A stretch of DNA of 64,000 nucleotides from Bacteroidales bacterium (GTDB taxonomy: Bacteria; Bacteroidota; Bacteroidia; Bacteroidales; Tenuifilaceae), in assembly GCA_013376985.1 (NCBI GenBank), contig JACABB010000006.1, positions 24,772 through 88,771 on the forward strand, given 5' to 3'. Position 1 is the stretch's first letter. The number at the start of each line of letters is the position of its first letter. The position numbers were made by a program, and so were the translations under genes. Under the pieces are notes generated by a model. The model saw only the letters and a list, made by a program, of their open reading frames with translations, was not told the DNA's origin and ran no database searches. Shown here one piece after another: positions 8,887 through 18,024 of the stretch.

Positions 8887-9651
8887 TTTTTATCCTCCTT
8901 ATTTTATAGATTATTATTATTCAAATATAGTATCATTTATGAAAAATAATGCACATCGCATAATATAGGTAAAATCTGTTAAAAATAATGGCTAAAATAC
9001 GCCTTTAATTGTTTATGTTTTAAATAATTATAAAATTGAAACAAATTAAGTGATAAATATTAATAAACTTAAGTTTGGTATAGAAATGTGATAATATGTT
9101 TATTTACAGGTATGTATAAATATTTAGTATGGTAATTGAAAATTAAAGTAATGGAATTTCTTCTAACTTTTTTCCTCCAATATCGGCTCCGTCGAACTTC
9201 GTTTCCATCGTTCCATCATTTCAATTATAATTTGCATGTATAATATTGATTAACATGTAATTATATGTTTTGCTATGTTGAACTTACGTTAATAAGCAAA
9301 AATGATTCATTTGCTAGGGATATTAGTGTCAGAAATATATTTACAGGACTTTGAGGTAAGCAGTATCCAAAAATTGCAGCATGAATGGAAGATCGAATTA
9401 ACGGAAAAGTAATATAAAATATTAGCATAACAGGAAGGGAAAGATGCAACTTCTACACATGTCTTTTCATTAAAAAAGATTTACTTACACTTTTGAAAAA
9501 GCCTTTGAAAGGAAAGGCTCAAAGGTTCTTATCAAAATTACACCAAGGCTAGGTTAGGTGCATTTTTCAAATAAATTTTCGGATAGTAAGTCTTTGAATT
9601 TTCCCACAATATGGTATGTGTTTAGAATAAGTCCAAAAATTGAAAAGTTAA
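8887..9651. other. Gene-poor AT-rich region, possibly with decayed coding sequence
   Basis: Nothing of normal gene size is open here. A 36-codon frame at 9303-9413 (MIHLLGILVSEIYLQDFEV at its start) is followed in the same frame by plausible coding-like stretches broken by several stops up to about 9480. This looks more like decay than a live small gene, and I cannot name a family. Confidence 0.4.
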
Positions 9652-9684
9652 GAGGGAAAAGAATCTATTAATTTCTTTTCCCTC
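9652..9684 (-). terminator. Terminator of the ferritin-like gene
   Basis: Perfect 12-base arms (GAGGGAAAAGAA at 9652-9663 and its complement at 9673-9684) surround a 9-base loop, about 40 bases after the stop of the gene at 9724. There is no clean T run on the minus side, so termination strength is uncertain. Confidence 0.5.
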
Positions 9685-9723
9685 CTTCTATCTTACTGAT
9701 GTGATAATGTATAAAATTAAGTT

Positions 9724-10179
9724 TTAATTCTCTTTTAGCACAAACTCATCGTATTCAAGTTCAAAGCGAAGTTTATGGCGAGATTCTTCTTGCGCAAGAC
9801 CTAAAAATAGTTTTTTCAAATCTTCGTTGGGGGCTTTTTCAGATAATTTTATGTACAGTTTAAATGCTGCTTTTTCTCTTTTCATTGCTAAAACCAAGGT
9901 TTGCTCATAACTCATATCAGCCTTTGGTTCAGTCCTCACAACGTAATCAGCAATTTTAAGATCCGTAACTTTAGCTATTGGAAGGTTGAAGATACCTTCT
10001 TCCCTTATTTTAATTAACCTAGCTTTATGACCCATTTCCTCTTGAGCAAATAGTGAAAATGTGCTACGCATATCTTCCGTGCGAGCTGTTTTTGCAAGTT
10101 CATTATAAAATTCAACAGCATTCTGCTCGTTCTGGATTGCAAAATCCAGTATATCGTTTGTGTTGGTAAATTCGTTCAT
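9724..10179 (-). CDS. Rubrerythrin/ferritin-like diiron protein
   Basis: The 151-residue protein is a four-helix bundle with the paired diiron ligand motifs of the ferritin-like superfamily: an early glutamate in NEQNAVEFY, EEMGHK, a second glutamate in KREKAAFKLY, and EESRHK. It lacks the C-terminal rubredoxin domain of classical rubrerythrin. Relatives in anaerobes reduce peroxide or handle iron, which fits protection of the oxygen-sensitive iron-sulfur enzymes encoded nearby. It is on the same strand as the fusion oxidoreductase operon but separated by 178 bases containing a large palindrome, so it may be expressed independently. Confidence 0.8.
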   Translation of the reverse strand: MNEFTNTNDILDFAIQNEQNAVEFYNELAKTARTEDMRSTFSLFAQEEMGHKARLIKIREEGIFNLPIAKVTDLKIADYVVRTEPKADMSYEQTLVLAMKREKAAFKLYIKLSEKAPNEDLKKLFLGLAQEESRHKLRFELEYDEFVLKEN

Positions 10180-10207
10180 GGTTATGGTTGTTATATGGTT
10201 ATAATGT

Positions 10208-10305
10208 TTAAGTGCCTAAAGTACTTCGAGTTTAGAGTGCCTAAAGTTGAAAGAGAAGATAACAACTTTAAGTACTTTAGCCACTCTAAGTACTCTAGGC
10301 ACTTA
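10208..10305. repeat. Large imperfect palindrome with internal repeats
   Basis: Two arms of about 42 bases (10208-10249 and 10262-10305) are imperfect reverse complements around a 12-base loop. The motif GTGCCTAAAGT occurs twice in the left arm, and TTTAAGTACTTTAG and CTAGGCACTTAA occur in the right. It would form a long hairpin in the spacer between the fusion oxidoreductase and ferritin-like genes. Confidence 0.65.
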
Positions 10306-10357
10306 ATTGTTTAATATATAAACATTCATTTTGTCAATTAGCTTAATTCGAAACAAG

Positions 10358-13300
10358 TTATTTCCCTAAAGCCTTTTCGAATTCTTCATCAAAACGCTTC
10401 ATGATATAATTACAACCGTGTGTAAACATTTGTTCGCTAGTATCACTTTCTGTATAAACAAAATCAAACTTGGTTGGTTCATCATGAGCTGGAAGTAGCG
10501 ATAGTGCTTCAGCATTTGCTTCATGAATATCGCTAATACCATTTGAACCAAACTTTGAAAGAAGTTTAATTAGTTGCTCGACTGATGACACTTCAACTTT
10601 CAATTTCATTCCCGATTCAAAGACCTGAATCATTCGTTGCGTGTTGGTGAATGATCCGCCAGTTTCGAACCATAGCGATGCAGGAAGAATTAGATCGGCT
10701 TCTTTGGCTGTATCGCTCATGAATACATCTTGAACCATTTTAAAATTTGCCTTGCCAAAAATCTGTTCAATAGACTTTCTATTAACAGCGCAACCAATAG
10801 GATCTTCACCAAATATGAAGAGGTTTTTGAATTCGCCTTTCTCGAAACGTTCGGTAAAACACTCATCAATTACCTTTGGAAAATCATTAACACCCCATTT
10901 GCTCTTCATTTTTGTTATGAATTCAGCATTCGATAAATCCTGTAATCCAACACCAGTTTTTGGTCTAACGCCCATATCGAAGAGCCCGTGGGAATTATTT
11001 TTCTGTTTTAGGGAGATTATGCCGCTAGATGTTTTTCCTAGTTTACCAGTAATCATTGCTAAATTGATAATCTCGCGTGCAGCATCTGCGCCAACCTCTT
11101 TTTCGCTGAATATTAATATTGCATTCATCTCGTTGTTAAACGATTCTGCAAAATCGCTAACGCAGCTACAATTGCAATCACATTCACTGTAACAAGCCTG
11201 ACCGCATAATTTTTTATAATCCTCCTTCAGCAAATTCTTTTTATAATCCTCATAACCTATGCAATTATCTTTAATGAACATGCTATTCTGCTTGCCATTG
11301 GCTATTAAGTAGTGGTTAACTGCCTTGATGAAAAGATGATAGGATTTTACTGTGTTAAATGAAAAGGCTTTGTGCTTTAAGGTACTCTTTGGATTTGTGG
11401 AAATTACTTCTAAACGTTTTTGAACAGCATTTACCATATAACCAGCCACAGCATTATCGCGGTTTATCTCAGAACCAAGTAGATAAATAGCAGAAGCCCC
11501 GCTGATAGCGTCAAAAGGAACATTACTATCAGAATCTGTTGTAAAGCCTTTTGCTCCTCCTAAATAATGGAAACTGTTAACGTTATTGGTTTTAGCACCA
11601 ACACGAGCTAGTTTCTGGACAAGGTATTGTTCCTCATTGGTTAACCCAGCTCCTGCAAAGAATGCGTTTTGATCTGGTTTAACAGATTTTATTTTCTCTG
11701 AGATAATATCAAATGCTTTTTCGAAACTAATCTCTTCAAACTTTCCATTGACTTTATGAAGAGGCTTTGTGATTCTTGATTTATCGTTGATAAAGCGATA
11801 ACCAAACTTACCATACATACAAAGATTTCCTTCCTTATTCACCATTCCCTCTGCACCAGTTACCTTCATAACATAGCCAGCACGATGATGGAATGTGAGT
11901 TTACATCCTACAGAACAGTATCCACAAATAGTTTCGAATGTCTCTAGCTTAACAGGTCCCGGTTTAAATGGAACATTCTCGGTGATTGCTCCTGTAGGAC
12001 AAGCAGATATACACATTCCGCACGATTCACATTTTGTATCTTGCAATTTATCTCCAAATGCTGGTGCAACATAGGTGTCGAAACCACGCTTAACAAGAGT
12101 TAAGGCGTTAGCACCAACAACCTCCTTGCAAATCCTCACGCAGCGTGAGCAAAGAATACATTTGTTATTATCAATTTCGATATATGGATGGGCTATATTC
12201 AGTTGGAATTCCTTATGTTCACCAATAAATCTCTTTTGATCGGCTTTATAAGTATCTGCATGTTTCTTTAAATCGCAATCAAAATAGGCAACACAGCCAC
12301 ATTCTAAACAACGACTTGTTTCATTCAAGGTTTGTGCTTCGGAATAGCCAAGTTCTACCTCTTTGAAATTAACCCTGCTATTGGGTTCCATAACAGGCAT
12401 CTCTTCTCTAATCTGGTTGCGATAGCGACCAATATATTCGTCCTTTTCCTGATTTTTAAAGTTGTCCCTTTTACTTAGAAACTCTTTGATGGGAGTTTCA
12501 ACCTTCTGTCCTGTCAAATAAAGATGGCAACTATGGGATGCCAAGCGTGCCTGAGCAACAGCTTCAATTAGCGTGGCAGGCCCTGTTACACCATCACCAG
12601 CAGCAAATACGGATGGAATTCCTGTTTGAAGAGTGTTTTTATCAGCATCAATATCTCCCCATTTAGTAGGTTTTAGTTGACCTCCCTTTGCATATTTATT
12701 GATATCATCAAGGAAATTAATCTCGGTTTTTTGACCAATTGCGGCAAGTATATAATCAACCTCAATATCAAATTCAGAGCCTTCAACTGGAACAGGCCTT
12801 CTTCTGCCCGAAGCATCGGGTTCGCCTAATCCCATACGAATTAGGGTCATGGATTTTAATTTTCCATTCTCATCCTTATTAACCCTAACTGGGTTTGTTA
12901 GAAAAAGATATTCAACCCCCTCAAGTTTTGATTCATGAATTTCAATTGGATTGGCTGGCATTTCAGCTTCAGAACGGCGATAAACCACCTTTACATCGGT
13001 GCTTTTGCAGCGGAGCGATGTGCGACAGCAGTCCATGGCTGTGTTTCCGCCACCAACTACAACTATTTTTTTCCCTGTGAAGTCGTAACGTTGACCAGTT
13101 ACCTCCATATTCCGAAGGAAATCTATTCCAGAGAAGACACCATCAGCATCCTCACCATCGCAACCAAGCAGGGTGCCTCGTTGCGAACCAATGGTTAGAA
13201 TAGTTGCATCATATTTTTCTGATATCTCTTTATAGCTAATGCTTTCGCCTAACTTTTTATTGTAAAAGATATTTGCACCTAATTCTGTTACGCAATCAGT

Positions 13301-14056
13301 CTCTTTTTGAATAATATCATTGGGCAAACGATACTCAGGAATACCATAACGTAACCAGCCCCCAGAGTGTGGTTGTGCCTCATATATATCGCATTGATGA
13401 CCTTTTTGTTGTAAAAAATAAGCACTTGATAAACCACCAGGGCCAGCACCAATAATTGCAACTTTTTTACCTGTTGATGGTGCAACCTCGGGTTTATAAT
13501 GATTTTTAGAAGACAGATCGGAGTCTGCTGCGAATCGTTTCATGTAGTCGATACCAACTCCAGTTCCCTCATCTAATAGATTTCGGCGACATGCAGCCTC
13601 GCAAGGGCGAACACAAACCCTACCACAAATTGAAGGTAGAGGGTTAGTTTGTTTTATCACCTTAACTGCCTCGCTGTATAGACCTTTTTCAATTAGCGAA
13701 ATATAGCCTTGAACATCAACACCAGCAGGGCAACGCTCACGACATGGAGCAACGCAATCGGCATAGTGGTTGCTCATTATCAGGTCGAGTGCGGTTTTCC
13801 GAGCCTTGTAAATTCTGTCATTATCAGTATTAATCTTCATCCCCTCGGCAATTCTTGTTGAACAGGAGGGTTGAAGGTTTTTATTTCCCTCAATCTCAAT
13901 TAAACATACATAGCAAGCAGAGAATGGCTCTAACCTTGGGTCGTTGCAAAGTGTTGGAATTTCAATACCGTGCCTTTTGGCAACATCAAGAATGTACTCT
14001 CCTTTTAAACCAGTGGTATTTTGTCCGTTAAGAACTATATTGATTTTGTCGCTCAT
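10358..14056 (-). CDS. Fusion iron-sulfur flavoprotein with a degenerate molybdopterin domain (NuoG/FdhA-like)
   Basis: This 1232-residue protein joins, in order: a plant-type [2Fe-2S] domain (C37, C48, C51, C65); a cysteine-rich Fer4_20-type segment (DCVAPCRERCPAG, about 100-150); a GltD/NfnB-like FAD and NAD(P) module (IIGAGPGGL near 203, VVVGGGNTAMD near 330); two [4Fe-4S] motifs (CILCSRCVRIC near 632 and CESCGMCISACP near 675); and a molybdopterin-oxidoreductase domain (CGYCSVGC near 710 to the end). At the position of the formate dehydrogenase Cys/Sec the sequence is NNVNSFHYLGG, so the catalytic ligand is absent. An unusual insert near 949-966 holds six cysteines. It is last in an operon with NuoF- and NuoE-like genes and probably relays electrons between NAD(P)H and ferredoxin or another partner. 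Formate dehydrogenase activity is unlikely. Confidence 0.85.
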   Translation of the reverse strand: MSDKINIVLNGQNTTGLKGEYILDVAKRHGIEIPTLCNDPRLEPFSACYVCLIEIEGNKNLQPSCSTRIAEGMKINTDNDRIYKARKTALDLIMSNHYADCVAPCRERCPAGVDVQGYISLIEKGLYSEAVKVIKQTNPLPSICGRVCVRPCEAACRRNLLDEGTGVGIDYMKRFAADSDLSSKNHYKPEVAPSTGKKVAIIGAGPGGLSSAYFLQQKGHQCDIYEAQPHSGGWLRYGIPEYRLPNDIIQKETDCVTELGANIFYNKKLGESISYKEISEKYDATILTIGSQRGTLLGCDGEDADGVFSGIDFLRNMEVTGQRYDFTGKKIVVVGGGNTAMDCCRTSLRCKSTDVKVVYRRSEAEMPANPIEIHESKLEGVEYLFLTNPVRVNKDENGKLKSMTLIRMGLGEPDASGRRRPVPVEGSEFDIEVDYILAAIGQKTEINFLDDINKYAKGGQLKPTKWGDIDADKNTLQTGIPSVFAAGDGVTGPATLIEAVAQARLASHSCHLYLTGQKVETPIKEFLSKRDNFKNQEKDEYIGRYRNQIREEMPVMEPNSRVNFKEVELGYSEAQTLNETSRCLECGCVAYFDCDLKKHADTYKADQKRFIGEHKEFQLNIAHPYIEIDNNKCILCSRCVRICKEVVGANALTLVKRGFDTYVAPAFGDKLQDTKCESCGMCISACPTGAITENVPFKPGPVKLETFETICGYCSVGCKLTFHHRAGYVMKVTGAEGMVNKEGNLCMYGKFGYRFINDKSRITKPLHKVNGKFEEISFEKAFDIISEKIKSVKPDQNAFFAGAGLTNEEQYLVQKLARVGAKTNNVNSFHYLGGAKGFTTDSDSNVPFDAISGASAIYLLGSEINRDNAVAGYMVNAVQKRLEVISTNPKSTLKHKAFSFNTVKSYHLFIKAVNHYLIANGKQNSMFIKDNCIGYEDYKKNLLKEDYKKLCGQACYSECDCNCSCVSDFAESFNNEMNAILIFSEKEVGADAAREIINLAMITGKLGKTSSGIISLKQKNNSHGLFDMGVRPKTGVGLQDLSNAEFITKMKSKWGVNDFPKVIDECFTERFEKGEFKNLFIFGEDPIGCAVNRKSIEQIFGKANFKMVQDVFMSDTAKEADLILPASLWFETGGSFTNTQRMIQVFESGMKLKVEVSSVEQLIKLLSKFGSNGISDIHEANAEALSLLPAHDEPTKFDFVYTESDTSEQMFTHGCNYIMKRFDEEFEKALGK

Positions 14057-14086
14057 ATTCGTTGTCAGTTGAAAGTTTGTAAATCA

Positions 14087-15865
14087 TTAAGAAACACTAA
14101 TTGCACCGAACTTACAGCGTGAGTAGCAATCACCGCAACGGATGCACTTTTCCTGATGAATGAAGTGAACTTTTTTCTTTTCACCCTCAATAGCCTTAAC
14201 AGGACATTTAATTCCACAAACCATGCAACCAGTACATTTATCGGGAAGAATTTGGTAGGTGAGAAGTTGCTTGCAACTTAATGCAGGGCACTTTTTATCG
14301 CGGATGTGCGCTTCATACTCATTCCTAAAATACTTAATTGTTGTGAGCACTGGATTTGGTGCTGTTTGTCCTAATCCGCATAACGTACTATCCTTGATTT
14401 GAGCAGCTAACTCTTCGAGTGTTTCAATATCGCCTTCAACGCCTTTCCCTTCGGTTAAACGGGTAAGTATTTCGAGCATACGCTTTGTTCCGATACGACA
14501 GAAGGTACATTTTCCGCAAGATTCTTTTTGTGTGAAATCAAGGAAGAATCTTGCCATATCAACCATACATGTTGTTTCGTCCATTACAACCATACCACCA
14601 GAACCCATTATGGCACCAGTTGCATTAACTTGGTCATAATCAATTTGTAAGTCTGCAAGGTGTTTTGGAATACATCCGCCCGATGGACCACCCATCTGAA
14701 CAGCCTTAAACTCCTTGTTGTCTTGAATCCCACCGCCAAGTTTGTAGATAATATCTTTGAGGGTAATACCCATGGGGACTTCAACAAGTCCACCGTGTTT
14801 GATTTTGCCTGTTAGAGCAAACACCTTAGTACCCTTACTCTTCTCAGTGCCATACTTGTTGTATGAGCCAGCACCGTTGTAAACGATATATGGGATATTT
14901 GCAAATGTCTCAACGTTGTTGATGTTTGAAGGTTTTCTCCAAAGACCCGATTCTGCTGGAAAAGGTGGTCGTTTGGTTGGCATACCCCGCTTCCCTTCGA
15001 TGGATTGCATTAGTGCGGTTTCTTCGCCACATACAAATGCACCAGCTCCCTCTTTTACATAGATATCAAGGTTGAATCCTTGTATTCCACAAATGTTTTC
15101 GCCTAAATATCCTTTTTTTCTTGCCTGATCCAAAGCGATATTTAGACGTTTAATGGCTAGCGGATATTCGGCACGGCAATATATTACACCATGATTTGCA
15201 CCAATTGCGTAAGCACCAATAATCATCCCTTCAATAACTGCATGAGGATCACCTTCAAGAAGTGAACGATCCATAAAAGCTCCTGGGTCGCCTTCATCGG
15301 CATTACAAATAATATACTTATCATCGGATTTGCTGCTACGTGCAAATCGCCATTTTAAACCGGTTGGGAAACCTCCGCCTCCCCTACCACGCAAACCAGA
15401 ATCGAGAACAGTTTGGATTACATGTTCGAAAGGTAATTTTTCAGAAGCAATTTTCTTAATTGCCTTATATCCATCTCGAACTTCATACTCTTCAATGCTT
15501 TCGGGATCAATATATCCGCAATTACGAAGTGCAATTTTTACCTGACCTTCAAAATAAGCTTTATCGGGTGTATCAAAAAGATCAGTTTTAACTACGTAAT
15601 CTTTGATGGGATTAAAACCGATAACATGCTGTTGAATAATTTCAACTGCTTTATCTTCTGTTACATCCCCGTATATAAAGGAACCAGTATCATCAATAAC
15701 CTCTACCAAGGGTTCTCGATAGCACATACCGATACAGCTGGTTTTTCTAAGTTCGAAATCAATTTTCTCAGCCTCTTGTAAGGCTTTGATTTTGTTATAA
15801 ACCTTGTTGGCTCCAGCAGCAATTCCACAGCTACCTAAACCGACTATAACTTTTGTTTTTGCCAT
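14087..15865 (-). CDS. NuoF/HydB-like NADH-binding flavo-iron-sulfur subunit
   Basis: The 592-residue protein has the layout of HydB/NuoF subunits of NADH-linked soluble oxidoreductases: an N-terminal thioredoxin-like [2Fe-2S] domain (about 1-90, TSCIGMCYREP), the FMN/NADH domain (GRGGGGFPTG near 159, NADEGDPGAFMDR), an SLBB domain, the 51-kDa iron-sulfur motif (ESCGKCTFC near 446, TLCGLGQ), and a C-terminal pair of [4Fe-4S] motifs (CTGCMVCGIKCP and CIRCGDCYSRCK, about 543-588). It oxidises or forms NADH and passes electrons to the fusion protein encoded 30 bases downstream. This multi-cluster layout is found in electron-bifurcating complexes, but bifurcation cannot be proved from sequence. 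Confidence 0.9.
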   Translation of the reverse strand: MAKTKVIVGLGSCGIAAGANKVYNKIKALQEAEKIDFELRKTSCIGMCYREPLVEVIDDTGSFIYGDVTEDKAVEIIQQHVIGFNPIKDYVVKTDLFDTPDKAYFEGQVKIALRNCGYIDPESIEEYEVRDGYKAIKKIASEKLPFEHVIQTVLDSGLRGRGGGGFPTGLKWRFARSSKSDDKYIICNADEGDPGAFMDRSLLEGDPHAVIEGMIIGAYAIGANHGVIYCRAEYPLAIKRLNIALDQARKKGYLGENICGIQGFNLDIYVKEGAGAFVCGEETALMQSIEGKRGMPTKRPPFPAESGLWRKPSNINNVETFANIPYIVYNGAGSYNKYGTEKSKGTKVFALTGKIKHGGLVEVPMGITLKDIIYKLGGGIQDNKEFKAVQMGGPSGGCIPKHLADLQIDYDQVNATGAIMGSGGMVVMDETTCMVDMARFFLDFTQKESCGKCTFCRIGTKRMLEILTRLTEGKGVEGDIETLEELAAQIKDSTLCGLGQTAPNPVLTTIKYFRNEYEAHIRDKKCPALSCKQLLTYQILPDKCTGCMVCGIKCPVKAIEGEKKKVHFIHQEKCIRCGDCYSRCKFGAISVS

Positions 15866-15947
15866 TAAATATACTCTTTTGTAGTAAAGTAGCGGTTTGT
15901 TAAAGTGTTGAGGTAAAGTCGAAACACTTAATACAAAACACTAAACA

Positions 15948-16475
15948 CTAATTGCTTTGGCTTTCCTTAATTTTAATATCCTTGATAATTTTTACGGCAG
16001 AATTGCCTGTGAGCTTGCCATATGCTTCATCGCCTATCATCATAACAGGAGCAAGGGAGCAGCACCCAAGACAGGCAACCGATTCGAGGGTAAACATTTT
16101 GTCTTCGGTAGTTTCTCCATCCTTTACATTTAATGCTTCTTTAATTGCATCGGAGATTGCATCGGCATTTTGAACGTGACAAGCAGTTCCATGGCAAACT
16201 TTTATAATATATTTGCCTACAGGTGCGAGTCTGAACTGTGCATAGAATGTAGCTACTCCATACATGTCGCTGAGACTAATGCCCGATACCTTTGATATTT
16301 TATCAAATGCCTCCCGTGGGATATAGCCAAACATTTCCTGAGTACCTTGTAAAAGTGGAATAAGACTACCTTTTTTGCCTTTATACTTGTCAAGTAAAGG
16401 CTCTAGCAGGTTAACATTTATGGGTTCCTCCTTGGCGGTTGGCTTTGATTCAGGTTGGAGTCTTTGTATGCGCAT
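15948..16475 (-). CDS. NuoE/HydC-like thioredoxin-fold [2Fe-2S] subunit
   Basis: The 175-residue product matches the 24-kDa subunit of NADH dehydrogenases: a helical N-terminal part (LIPLLQGTQEMFGYIP), then a thioredoxin-like domain with four [2Fe-2S] ligands in CHGTACHVQ and CLGCCSLAP. It pairs with the NuoF-like subunit encoded 82 bases downstream. It is the first gene of the operon, and a 12-base palindrome lies 35-62 bases before its ATG. The first 20 residues are variable and rich in charged residues. Confidence 0.9.
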   Translation of the reverse strand: MRIQRLQPESKPTAKEEPINVNLLEPLLDKYKGKKGSLIPLLQGTQEMFGYIPREAFDKISKVSGISLSDMYGVATFYAQFRLAPVGKYIIKVCHGTACHVQNADAISDAIKEALNVKDGETTEDKMFTLESVACLGCCSLAPVMMIGDEAYGKLTGNSAVKIIKDIKIKESQSN

Positions 16476-16509
16476 GGGTAAAACAGTTTGTAATGTAATT
16501 ATTTAATAA

Positions 16510-16537
16510 AAACGATATGTATTTTTACATATCGTTT
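16510..16537. promoter_or_regulatory. Perfect palindrome before the NADH-oxidoreductase operon
   Basis: The arms AAACGATATGTA (16510-16521) and TACATATCGTTT (16526-16537) are exact reverse complements around TTTT. The site lies between the gdhA terminator and the NuoE-like start. It could be an operator for a dimeric regulator or a 5'-leader hairpin. It matches neither the Rex (TTGTTAA-n4-TTAACAA) nor FNR consensus. Confidence 0.5.
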
Positions 16538-16613
16538 AAAACCTTGAATAATTTTTGTAAAAATATTTCTTTAATCTAGAAAAAAGATAATCGCATAAAA
16601 AATTTATAAACAA

Positions 16614-16646
16614 ATCTGTCAGGCTGTGGTGAGCAGCCTGACAGAT
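16614..16646 (-). terminator. Terminator of gdhA
   Basis: Perfect 13-base arms (ATCTGTCAGGCTG at 16614-16626 and its complement at 16634-16646) around a 7-base loop stand 22 bases after the gdhA stop. A T-rich stretch follows on the minus strand. Confidence 0.8.
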
Positions 16647-16668
16647 ACTACTAAAACTAAATTATAAA

Positions 16669-18024
16669 TTAAACAGCTCCTTGATCAATCATTGAGTTGG
16701 CTACTTTAACGAATCCGCCGATGTTAGCTCCATCAACGTAGTTAATATAACCATCCTCTTTTGTACCATATTTCTTACATGTTTCGTGAATGTCGATCAT
16801 AATCTGATGTAATCTTTGATCAACCTCTTCGCGTGTCCATGATAAACGAAGTGAGTTTTGTGACATTTCAAGACCAGATGTTGCAACTCCACCAGCGTTA
16901 GCTGCTTTACCAGGGCCGAATAAAATCTTATTCTTAATGTAAACTTCAACAGCTTCAGGAGTTGATGGCATATTTGCACCTTCTGAAACGCAATAGCAAC
17001 CATTCTTAACAAGAATCTTAGCTTCTTCGCCGTTGATTTCGTTTTGAGTTGCGCTTGGTAAAGCTACATCACACTTGATACCCCATGGACGCTCACCTGG
17101 GAAATAATCACATTTAAACTTATCTGCATATTCTTTAATACGGCCACGTTTCTCATTCTTTAGCCACATTACGAATTGTAATTTTTCAGCATCAATACCT
17201 TTTGGATCATAGATAAATCCTTCAGAATCTGAAAGGGTAACGCATTTTCCACCAAACTCGTTAACTTTTTCAACGGTGTATTGAGCAACGTTTCCTGAAC
17301 CAGAAACTGTAACTACTTTACCTTTAAAGCTCTCACCACGAGTTTTTAGCATTTCTTGTGCAAAATATACATTGCCATAACCAGTTGCTTCTGGACGAAT
17401 TAATGAACCACCCCAAAGTCTACCTTTTCCTGTAAGAACGCCAGTAAACTCATTACGGATACGTTTATATTGACCAAACATGTAACCAATTTCACGACCA
17501 CCTACTCCTATATCACCAGCTGGAACGTCAGTGTCAGGGCCAATATGACGGCAAAGTTCAGTCATAAAGCTTTGGCAGAAACGCATTACTTCTTTATCTG
17601 ATTTTCCTTTAGGATCAAAATCAGAACCACCTTTACCACCACCCATAGGTAGAGTAGTTAAGCTATTTTTGAAAACTTGTTCAAAAGCAAGGAATTTCAA
17701 AATACCAAGGTTTACAGTTGGATGGAAACGTAATCCACCTTTGTAAGGTCCAATTGCGCTATTCATTTCAATACGGAAACCACGGTTTACTTGAATTTCA
17801 CCTTTATCATCAATCCAAGGTACTCTAAACATTAATACTCTTTCTGGCTCAGTAATTCTCTCAAGAATCTTTTCGTTATAATATACTGGATTCTCCTCCA
17901 TGTAAGGAATAATACTTTCAATTACTTCCCTAACTGCTTGATGGAATTCAAGTTCAGAAGGATTCTTAGCCACTACCTGGGCCATGAATTTGTTAACTTT
18001 TTGCTCAATAGCTTGGTTCTTCAT
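16669..18024 (-). CDS. gdhA: Glutamate dehydrogenase, hexameric class
   Basis: The 451-residue enzyme interconverts glutamate and 2-oxoglutarate plus ammonia in the cytoplasm. It has the family's usual length, the catalytic-lysine segment (PMGGGKGGSDFDPKG), GDIGVGGREIGYMFGQYKR, and the dinucleotide-binding turn VSGSGNVAQY. The sequence type is that of small hexameric enzymes, usually NADP-specific, although Bacteroidota also carry dual-specificity members. A strong terminator follows it and the upstream neighbour diverges, so it is probably a single transcription unit. Confidence 0.95.
   Translation of the reverse strand: MKNQAIEQKVNKFMAQVVAKNPSELEFHQAVREVIESIIPYMEENPVYYNEKILERITEPERVLMFRVPWIDDKGEIQVNRGFRIEMNSAIGPYKGGLRFHPTVNLGILKFLAFEQVFKNSLTTLPMGGGKGGSDFDPKGKSDKEVMRFCQSFMTELCRHIGPDTDVPAGDIGVGGREIGYMFGQYKRIRNEFTGVLTGKGRLWGGSLIRPEATGYGNVYFAQEMLKTRGESFKGKVVTVSGSGNVAQYTVEKVNEFGGKCVTLSDSEGFIYDPKGIDAEKLQFVMWLKNEKRGRIKEYADKFKCDYFPGERPWGIKCDVALPSATQNEINGEEAKILVKNGCYCVSEGANMPSTPEAVEVYIKNKILFGPGKAANAGGVATSGLEMSQNSLRLSWTREEVDQRLHQIMIDIHETCKKYGTKEDGYINYVDGANIGGFVKVANSMIDQGAV

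Noticed and set aside
10752-11192. A 146-codon open frame on the + strand
   Set aside because: It lies wholly within the strongly supported minus-strand fusion protein and has no recognisable domain; it is a mirror of that gene's composition.
10358-14056. Formate dehydrogenase alpha subunit
   Set aside because: The domain layout fits, but the catalytic Cys/Sec is missing and no in-frame TGA is present, so a selenocysteine enzyme or active formate dehydrogenase is not supported.
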